In this document: positions 1 through 5,163 of the stretch, piece after piece
How positions within the stretch are numbered: the stretch's first letter is position 1
Layout of the letters: each line of letters begins with the position of its first letter
From: Bacteroidaceae bacterium
Lineage (GTDB): Bacteria > Bacteroidota > Bacteroidia > Bacteroidales > Bacteroidaceae
NCBI GenBank assembly: GCA_017383665.1
Contig: JAFNWA010000232.1
Coordinates: 1-5,163, forward strand
Direction of reading: 5' to 3'
DNA: 5,163 bases
The notes under the pieces: generated by a model
Told to the model about the DNA's origin: nothing
The model's database searches: none
The model's input: only the letters and a program-made list of their open reading frames with translations
Made by a program: the position numbers and the translations under genes

Positions 1-114
1 GATATCATCAGCTCGATGTGCATGCACTTTGAGTGGAATTTCACGATGAAGTACAGGCAGCATCGCATCCAGTTTCATATCAAATGAAGGCTTCTTATGA
101 TGTTCGGCAGACCA
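1..114 (-). pseudogene. Fragment of an imidazolonepropionase-like amidohydrolase (COG1228 type), running off the left edge
   Basis: Reading the minus strand from about 114 down to 1 gives one open frame, whose last 25 or so residues include IPLKVHAHRADDI, preceded by KLDAMLPVLHRE. From memory of the family, this matches the conserved middle of COG1228/PF01979 amidohydrolases related to imidazolonepropionase, where an 'LPVL..EIPL..HAHRADDI' block carries active-site histidines. Family members are about 380-400 residues and this block lies near the middle, so roughly half the protein should be encoded upstream of it. Instead the frame meets a TAA at 117-115 and further stops at 126-124 and 147-145, and the divergent M60 gene begins at 161. 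An ATG at 78-76 would give only a headless 26-residue start. It is therefore a 5'-truncated remnant, a frameshifted copy, or a chimeric contig end. The family assignment is fairly secure; the reason for the truncation is unknown. Confidence 0.62.
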
Positions 115-160
115 TTAGTCTCCTTAGCCCCCTTTTTGAAAACCTTATAAATTTTTCAAT
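115..160 (+). other. Short leader of the first M60 gene, without a recognisable promoter
   Basis: The segment between the amidohydrolase remnant and the ATG at 161 is AT-rich next to the gene. It has no Shine-Dalgarno sequence, as is usual in Bacteroidota. A nine-base string AAAACCTTA (139-147) recurs at 4450-4458 just before the second M60 gene, so it may be a shared leader element. No TTTG, 19-21 bp, TAnnTTTG pair is visible anywhere in 1-160. The nearest candidate is CCTTTTTG (131-138), which lacks the TA and has no TTTG at the right distance. The promoter is either non-canonical or lost at the junction on the left. Confidence 0.45.
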
Positions 161-3100
161 ATGAAACTAAAATCTTTATTAACCGCATTATTCGTAATGC
201 TCACGACCTTTGCCATGGCACAGGTCGAGGATGGAAAGGTTTACCGCATTGTAAGTGCCAAGTATGGCACAGTGATGTCGGAAAGCCCAGTCCTGCACAC
301 ACTTTCTTGTGCGTCAAAAGGCACAGCAACAGACTACCACGAGATGTGGATGTTCAACGCTGCCGATGACGGCAAGTTTACAATCCGCAATGTCTATACA
401 CAGCGTTATGTGCAGTATGAGACCGGGAAGAATGTCGTATGGAAGACCGGTAACACCTTGACAGGGTTCACTGTTACAGAAAACCCCATTCTCAAGGGCT
501 GTTACAACATAGACCTCACCCCTACAACGAACTGGGGTATGCACTGTGACGGCAGCAGCAACATTGTACCCTGGAGCTATGGCCCGGATGGTGGCGAAAT
601 CTCTGGTACAGAGTGGGTTTTCGAGGAGGTAAGCCTCACTGCCGATGAGCTTGCCGCTGCTGCTGCAACATATCAGGATTATGCAAAGGTACTTGGCAAT
701 GCCGATGCCATTGCCGCTAAAGTGAGCGCTCTCTTTGAGGACAATGCCTGCACCACAATGAAGGCCGAGTGGGCTGCAAAGGGTGATGCCGAGGTACTTG
801 CTGCATTGGAGGATGTTCCTGCCGACCTGCAGCAGGCGGTTCTAAAGATAAAGAACAACACTTGGGATGCAGTTACACGCGAGAAGGAGTTCCGTATCTA
901 TGACTACAAGCCATACAGCAACCCCGAGGTTTGGGCCGAGCGTCTTTTCACACGCCCCTACAACCGTATAAACAACCCTACAGGTATAAGCACAAGCGAC
1001 TCAAAGAGCTTTATCTATGTGTTTGTTGAGAACATCCCTGAGGGTACAACAATTGACCTTGCAGAGATGGCAAGCACCAAGTTCTTTGGTAACGACACTC
1101 CATTGAAGGAGGGCTTGAACATTGTACCTTGTTCAAACAAGGACGGATCGCTCTACATCCGCTATGTGTGTGAGACAGCCATAGACGGCAAGAAACTTGC
1201 CGACTACCCTACCGTCAAGGTACATGTTGAGGGTGGTTATGTTAACGGTTTCTGGAGCAAGGAGCGCGGTCACACCAACGAGGATTGGGTATATATGCGC
1301 GACAACATGTTCAAGAACCCCACAGCTGTGCAGGCCGCCGGTGACCTCACCGTGCTCAACTTCCGCACATACGAGTTCCTCAAGGAGTGCCCTAACAACA
1401 TTGAGGGCGTAATGCGTCTTTGGGACTTCTGGAACAGCCGCCAGAACCACTACATGGCTCTCGACAAGTACTATGAGTGGAGAAACAACAAGCAGCTTGC
1501 AATGAGTGACGACAACGGCTTTATGGATGCAAGTGCTTACCGCACACACTACAACAACAATACCCTGAATACAATTGTGAACTATGACCTGCTCATTGCC
1601 GATGCCGGAAGTTCATGGGGTCCTAACCACGAGATTGGCCACACAAACCAGTATGCGTTCCAGATTGTGGGTACATCGGAGGTGAGCAACAACGCGCTTA
1701 CAAACTTTGCAATCTTTGACCAGGGTACACATGTGAGCCGTGGTAACAACATGGAAAACCAGATTCTTGACTTCGAGAACAGAATTCCTTATGTTGTACG
1801 CGGAGAGGGCAATTACGGTTCCAAGTTGTTCAGTATGACACGCATGTACTTCCAGTTGTTCCTCTACTTCCACGCTACAGGCAAAGATACCACATTCTAC
1901 CCACGCTTGTTCGAGAAGTTGCGTTACGACCAGCTGCCGGGCTGGAGAGTAGGTTCATGGGACGAGCTTGACGAGAACGGTTTCTACAAGAACTCTGTAA
2001 ATGCGGCCGAGGACCAGTTGAAGTTTGCCGAGGCTTGCTGTGAGATTGCACAGATGGACCTCAGCGAGTTCTTCGAGGCGTGGGGCTTCTTTATCCCAAT
2101 GAAGAATGCTTTCGTTGGTGACTATGGACACCACTGGGTATATCTGCTCGAGGAGGATGCCAAGGCAAGCAAGGCACGCATGCAGAAGTATGAGAAGAAG
2201 GGTGGCCACCTGATGTTCCTTGAGGACCGCGTACGCCAGTCACCAAGGAAGAAGAGCCCATTCTGCGACGGAAAAGGATACCGTGTCAACTATGCCGACT
2301 GGGATGGCGAGACTATCGGTACCGTTGGTAAATTTGGCCAGTGGATGGACTATATTGACGAAAGCGTGAAGGCTCAGGGCTATTACTACGCAGTTTCAAA
2401 AGGCCAGGTAATAATCAAGGAGGCAGCGGGTGCAAGCGGCGCTCTTGGTTTCAAACTCTACAATGCTGAGACAGGCGAACTGCTCACATACACAAACAAA
2501 CTGGAGATGAACATTCCTACATCGGCAAGTGGTGCCGAGTTGAAGGTTGTTGCTGCGCAGGCCGACGGAACAGACTATGTTGTGCCTCATGCATCAGAAG
2601 GTCCCGAGTCAATGCAGTTGGAGGCTCTTGAGGGTTCATTGCAATCGGCAAGTTACATCACTGCGAGAGAGGCCGCTTCCGAAACAGAGGTAGCCCGATA
2701 CTACGCCGAAGCAATTGCAGACTTGAAAGCTCTGTACACAGAGGCAAAGGCGGCTTTTGACAATAAGGACACAAGCAAATATTCATATGCCGAGTGGAGC
2801 ATAATGCTCGACAATGAGCGTAATAAGGTTATTTCGAACAAAGATGCACGCATAGCTCTCAAAGAGGGAACTGAATTCATAATAAGAAAACCGTCTAACC
2901 CCAACAGATACTACTATGTAACAGCCGACAATCCTGTTTCAAAACTCGAAAAGAGCCCCAAAAACAGCGATGAGATGTGGATGATTGAGTACGCCGGCAA
3001 ACCAGGAGAGTATTACTTAAAAGGCGCGGCAACAGGTTACTATGTAACTAACATCACCACATCGGGTGTTTTCCTTGACAGCAAAGTACAGCAAAATGCC

Positions 3101-4108
3101 ATTAAAGTAACTCTCAGATACACAGATGATGCATATGTAAACTTCATGGTCGCAGACAACCAGAATATCGCTATTGGTTTGGACAATACTAACCTTGTAG
3201 CAACCTCCACAGAGAGCGATGCTTCTAAATGGAAAGTGGATATCAAGACCGACAATTCAATGGAGTTCTACAAAGGTGCTATTGAGGAGTTGATGAATGA
3301 GGCAAATATTAAAATAACCGAAATTCTGAACCTTGACAGCCTGCAGACAATGAATATTTTCAACAGCAATATCATTGTAACAGACAACAACCTCAACACT
3401 TATGCTCTTAACCTGTTGGATACCTATTATGAGGTTTCGAACAACATGGAGAATGCAACATTTGCCCAATTGTACAAGTACGCAAACACACTGCGCAGCC
3501 AGTTAGTAGATGTTGAAGGCAGATACATTCTAAGCGCGCCTGTAGTTACAAAGGGCGAGAGAGTTGCATGGTGCTACCTCATCAGTAACACAAGCAACAA
3601 CTTTGCAAGTATCTATGGTGGAACAACTGCCAGCCGCAAGGGCCGTGTGGAGATGAGTGATGAAATCACTGACGATGCTTTGTGGAGTTTCGCATCAACC
3701 GGCAAGGCTAATGAGTACAAACTCTACAATGCCGGACAGGAAGGTTTTGCATACAGACAGGGCACAAAGGACTACATCTTCACCGGAAATGACAATGGTT
3801 ACCTGCCCATAACCGTTACATACAACAGTGAGAACCAGGGTCTGTTGCTCAGCACAAACGGAGAGGTTATCTATGACAATGGAAGCAATGTCAAATTGAG
3901 TGATGATGAAAGAGATTCTACCTATTGGAGAATCCAGACTGTGCTGATTGAGAACAACAAGGAGGTTGCAGACATAATCACAACAATTGAGAGTGTGATT
4001 CCCGAGGCTACCGGCAATGGTGCAATCTATGACCTCAGCGGCCGCCGTGTAGAGAACCCGACAAGAGGTATCTTTATCCAGAATGGCAAAAAGGTTTTGG
4101 TAAAGTAA
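161..4108 (+). CDS. Secreted M60 (enhancin-like, PF13402) zinc metallopeptidase with three lectin-like modules
   Basis: This is a complete 1315-residue protein. Residues 1-20 are a signal peptide (MKLKSLL, hydrophobic core, AMA before Gln21), which supports the start. Residues about 24-157 form a beta-trefoil/ricin-like module, followed by an Ala-rich helical segment to about 235. Residues about 240-370 resemble the M60-like N-terminal domain (REKEFRIYDYKPYSN, NNPTGI, VEGGYVNGFW). The gluzincin site is HEIGH at 490-494, with Glu507 twelve residues later, which fits the M60 rule HExxH-x(8-28)-E. The catalytic part ends near FFEAWGFFIPM, and a beta-rich domain follows to about 810. Helical linkers then separate two more lectin-like modules (about 901-1030 and 1119-1263). 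The last 29 residues are an IYDLSGRRV...GKKVLVK tail resembling a sorting signal. Characterised M60 enzymes such as BT4244 of Bacteroides thetaiotaomicron cleave O-glycosylated proteins including mucin; that substrate is inferred here. No CBM32 or CBM51 is recognisable. A terminator follows 18 bases after the stop. Confidence 0.9.
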   Translation: MKLKSLLTALFVMLTTFAMAQVEDGKVYRIVSAKYGTVMSESPVLHTLSCASKGTATDYHEMWMFNAADDGKFTIRNVYTQRYVQYETGKNVVWKTGNTLTGFTVTENPILKGCYNIDLTPTTNWGMHCDGSSNIVPWSYGPDGGEISGTEWVFEEVSLTADELAAAAATYQDYAKVLGNADAIAAKVSALFEDNACTTMKAEWAAKGDAEVLAALEDVPADLQQAVLKIKNNTWDAVTREKEFRIYDYKPYSNPEVWAERLFTRPYNRINNPTGISTSDSKSFIYVFVENIPEGTTIDLAEMASTKFFGNDTPLKEGLNIVPCSNKDGSLYIRYVCETAIDGKKLADYPTVKVHVEGGYVNGFWSKERGHTNEDWVYMRDNMFKNPTAVQAAGDLTVLNFRTYEFLKECPNNIEGVMRLWDFWNSRQNHYMALDKYYEWRNNKQLAMSDDNGFMDASAYRTHYNNNTLNTIVNYDLLIADAGSSWGPNHEIGHTNQYAFQIVGTSEVSNNALTNFAIFDQGTHVSRGNNMENQILDFENRIPYVVRGEGNYGSKLFSMTRMYFQLFLYFHATGKDTTFYPRLFEKLRYDQLPGWRVGSWDELDENGFYKNSVNAAEDQLKFAEACCEIAQMDLSEFFEAWGFFIPMKNAFVGDYGHHWVYLLEEDAKASKARMQKYEKKGGHLMFLEDRVRQSPRKKSPFCDGKGYRVNYADWDGETIGTVGKFGQWMDYIDESVKAQGYYYAVSKGQVIIKEAAGASGALGFKLYNAETGELLTYTNKLEMNIPTSASGAELKVVAAQADGTDYVVPHASEGPESMQLEALEGSLQSASYITAREAASETEVARYYAEAIADLKALYTEAKAAFDNKDTSKYSYAEWSIMLDNERNKVISNKDARIALKEGTEFIIRKPSNPNRYYYVTADNPVSKLEKSPKNSDEMWMIEYAGKPGEYYLKGAATGYYVTNITTSGVFLDSKVQQNAIKVTLRYTDDAYVNFMVADNQNIAIGLDNTNLVATSTESDASKWKVDIKTDNSMEFYKGAIEELMNEANIKITEILNLDSLQTMNIFNSNIIVTDNNLNTYALNLLDTYYEVSNNMENATFAQLYKYANTLRSQLVDVEGRYILSAPVVTKGERVAWCYLISNTSNNFASIYGGTTASRKGRVEMSDEITDDALWSFASTGKANEYKLYNAGQEGFAYRQGTKDYIFTGNDNGYLPITVTYNSENQGLLLSTNGEVIYDNGSNVKLSDDERDSTYWRIQTVLIENNKEVADIITTIESVIPEATGNGAIYDLSGRRVENPTRGIFIQNGKKVLVK

Positions 4109-4126
4109 TTGACAAAGTATTCCTAT

Positions 4127-4165
4127 AAAATAGAATGGCGGCCTTGCGGCCGCCATTCTATTTTT
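4127..4165 (+). terminator. Strong intrinsic terminator after the first M60 gene
   Basis: A perfect 13-bp GC-rich stem (TAGAATGGCGGCC at 4131-4143 pairing with GGCCGCCATTCTA at 4148-4160) closes on a TTGC tetraloop. AAAA upstream (4127-4130) pairs with the following T-tract (4161-4165), extending the stem to 17 bp. It starts 18 bases after the TAA and ends in TTTTT, as expected of Rho-independent termination. The flanking A- and T-tracts make it potentially bidirectional. It separates the two M60 genes into different transcription units. Confidence 0.93.
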
Positions 4166-4207
4166 GTCATAAGCAGCAGCATTGGTGCTATTGATATAGC
4201 AATAAAA

Positions 4208-4279
4208 CTGTAGGGAGATGACATGCCGTGTCCGCAAAAAACACAAACACCGGGCGAACACATCGGTTCGCCTCTACAG
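4208..4279. repeat. 72-bp palindromic REP/MITE-like intergenic element
   Basis: The element is bounded by inverted ends CTGTAG (4208-4213) and CTACAG (4274-4279). It contains a perfect 7-bp hairpin, GGCGAAC (4253-4259) / GTTCGCC (4266-4272), with loop ACATCG. It also has a weaker one, GACA (4220-4223) / TGTC (4229-4232). The CTGTAG-(A/G)GG...GCGAAC...GTTCGCC-CTACAG design resembles short palindromic 'GTAGGGGCGAAC' repeats that recur between genes in gut bacterial genomes; this is recalled, not searched. It has no coding capacity, and its position after a terminator is typical of such repeats. Copy number elsewhere in the genome cannot be seen here. Confidence 0.6.
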
Positions 4280-4316
4280 GTTTGGGGTGCATGGAGGATG
4301 TCTGCATAATTCATAG

Positions 4317-4382
4317 GCCTTAGCGAGGCGAATGGGATTTTCGGAGTACTCATATACCTTATATAATTATAACAATCCCATT
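4317..4382. repeat. AT-rich block with a small hairpin and a 9-bp inverted repeat next to the promoter
   Basis: A small hairpin GCCT (4317-4320) / AGGC (4326-4329) with loop TAGCG is followed by the inverted repeat AATGGGATT (4331-4339) / AATCCCATT (4374-4382). The 34-base AT-rich spacer contains the palindrome AGTACT (4345-4350). The right arm runs straight into a T-run and ends two bases before the TTTG -33 element of the promoter for the second M60 gene. This placement would suit an operator or a long-loop terminator-like structure, or it may be a second repeat element. No function is established. Confidence 0.4.
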
Positions 4383-4383
4383 T

Positions 4384-4415
4384 TTTGCTTTTTTGCCTAA
4401 AATACACTATTTTTG
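4384..4415 (+). promoter_or_regulatory. Bacteroidota-type promoter of the second M60 gene
   Basis: A TTTG -33 box (4384-4387), a spacer of exactly 20 bases and TATTTTTG (4408-4415) match the Bacteroidota primary sigma consensus TTTG-N19-21-TAnnTTTG in full. Transcription would begin near 4420, leaving a leader of about 40 bases before the ATG at 4463. A second TTTG at 4392-4395 is too close to the -7 box to serve. With the terminator upstream, this shows the second gene is transcribed independently. Confidence 0.75.
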
Positions 4416-4462
4416 GACTGTGTTATATTGGATTATTCTGCAAAATAACAAAACCTTAGAAT

Positions 4463-5163
4463 ATGAAATTAAGAAATCTACTACTGACTGTTTTTATGCT
4501 TTTGGTGACAGTGGCTGCAAATGCACAGCTAACCACCAACAATGCACAGCGTTATTATGCCGAGTTCAAGCACTATTTCGTTGATGACATCTGCACAGAA
4601 CTTGCGGTGCCATACTCGGCCATGACCGACGAGCAGCTGCGCACTACAATGAGCGCTATGCCCGAGGAACTTGTGAATGTTGCGCTCAAGGTGAAGAACA
4701 ATGCTTGGGCAGAGCGTGAGAAGGAGTTCCGCGTGTTTGAGGCAAAACCGTACAGCAACTCCTACAATTGGAAGTTCCAGATGAATGTGAGACAGTACAG
4801 CGAACTGCAGAACCCCACGGGTATCAGTGCCGACAATGAGTACTTGCTCATCTTCGTGGGTAGCGAACTGCCTGACTCCATTTGGATGGAACTCTCTCCT
4901 GTTGCAGGAAATATGCCCCGTCCATTGATGACAAATGTGTTGCAGAGTGGTTTGAATGTGGTGAAGATTCCCGACACCGAGGGTGATGACCGCATGTTGT
5001 TCATTCAGTATTATGTTGACACAGACAGCAGTGCCACAAGCAAGAAACTTGCCGACTATCCCAATGTGCCCATTCACATCGAGGGTGGATATGTGAACGG
5101 TTACTTTGACCTTTCACGCCACACCGACGAGGATTGGCGCTACATGACACAGAACATGATGAA
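4463..5163 (+). CDS. Second M60-type secreted peptidase, paralogue of the first; 3' end outside the window
   Basis: The first 233 codons of a longer gene are present. The start ATG is supported by a signal peptide (MKLRNLLLTVFMLLVTVAANA, cleavage before Gln22) and by the promoter about 50 bases upstream. After a short helical region (about 25-75), the protein aligns with the first peptidase from its residue about 190 onward. Shared landmarks are KVKNNAWAEREKEFRV (KIKNNTWDAVTREKEFRI in the first), KPYSN, NPTGIS, KKLADYP, IEGGYVNG and DEDWRYM. Residue 233 aligns with residue 385 of the first protein, so this one is about 150 residues shorter at the N-terminus because it lacks the lectin-like module. 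The zinc motif would lie about 105 residues past the edge, so catalytic competence cannot be judged. There is no Shine-Dalgarno sequence; the leader shares AAAACCTTA with the first gene. The role is inferred as a secreted glycoprotein peptidase, probably complementary to its neighbour. Confidence 0.87.
   Translation, partial: MKLRNLLLTVFMLLVTVAANAQLTTNNAQRYYAEFKHYFVDDICTELAVPYSAMTDEQLRTTMSAMPEELVNVALKVKNNAWAEREKEFRVFEAKPYSNSYNWKFQMNVRQYSELQNPTGISADNEYLLIFVGSELPDSIWMELSPVAGNMPRPLMTNVLQSGLNVVKIPDTEGDDRMLFIQYYVDTDSSATSKKLADYPNVPIHIEGGYVNGYFDLSRHTDEDWRYMTQNMM

Noticed and set aside
1..87. Plus-strand open frame ending in TGA at 85-87, as the C-terminal tail of an upstream gene
   Set aside because: Its 28 residues match no family I recognise, whereas the opposite strand over the same bases gives a clear amidohydrolase motif; it is the antisense shadow of that fragment.
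131..155. Promoter for the first M60 gene at CCTTTTTG (131-138) or TAAATTTT (148-155)
   Set aside because: The first lacks the TA of the -7 box. The second lacks the final G and a TTTG 19-21 bases upstream, and would place the transcription start at the ATG.
3695..4261. Minus-strand open frame of 188 codons
   Set aside because: It lies antisense to the M60 C-terminus, then crosses the terminator and the palindromic repeat. Its composition is Cys/Leu/Ile-rich with no recognisable domain, as expected of a shadow frame.
4208..4279. CRISPR repeat or riboswitch as an explanation for the palindromic element
   Set aside because: There is only one unit with no regularly spaced copies. It lies upstream of the promoter of the second gene and downstream of the terminator of the first, so it is not in a leader RNA.
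4123..4407. Minus-strand open frame of 94 codons filling most of the intergenic region
   Set aside because: It is made of the terminator, the palindromic element and the AT-rich inverted repeat read in reverse. There is no coding signature, and the structures explain the sequence better.
4393..4584. Plus-strand open frame of 63 codons overlapping the start of the second M60 gene
   Set aside because: It starts inside the promoter spacer and runs out of frame through the signal peptide of the real gene.
4529..5077. Minus-strand open frame of 182 codons
   Set aside because: It is antisense to the well-supported second M60 gene. Its length follows from the codon bias of the sense strand and no domain is recognisable.

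Overview
The window looks like a gut or host-associated member of the Bacteroidales (Bacteroides, Prevotella or Muribaculaceae type). The evidence is a Bacteroidota-style promoter (TTTG, 20 bp, TAnnTTTG) upstream of the second gene, start codons without a Shine-Dalgarno sequence, lipid-free signal peptides ending in Ala-Gln, and a C-terminal 'IYDLSGRRV...GIFIQNGKKVLVK' tail of the kind common on secreted proteins of this order. The genus cannot be fixed from the sequence alone.

Layout. Positions 1-114 hold, on the minus strand, a short stretch of a COG1228-type (imidazolonepropionase-related) amidohydrolase that runs off the left edge. It has no room for its N-terminal half, so it is a relic or an assembly join. 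Positions 115-160 are the short leader of the main gene. Positions 161-4108 encode a complete 1315-residue secreted M60/enhancin-like metallopeptidase with an intact HEIGH...E zinc site and three carbohydrate-binding-like (beta-trefoil-like) modules, one before and two after the catalytic part. A 354-bp intergenic region follows. In order it holds a perfect 17-bp-stem intrinsic terminator, a 72-bp palindromic REP/MITE-like element, an AT-rich inverted-repeat block, and a canonical Bacteroidota promoter. From 4463 to the right edge runs the 5' part of a second, paralogous M60-type secreted protein, which lacks the N-terminal lectin-like module and is cut before its catalytic motif.

Together the two genes form a tandem, separately transcribed pair of secreted glycoprotein-directed peptidases. 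From what is known of M60/PF13402 enzymes, the likely substrates are mucins or other O-glycosylated host proteins. No evidence of an entirely new system was found. The points most worth following up are the amidohydrolase remnant at the left edge, the tandem paralogy with a swapped N-terminal module, the repeated lectin-like modules, and the structured intergenic region.
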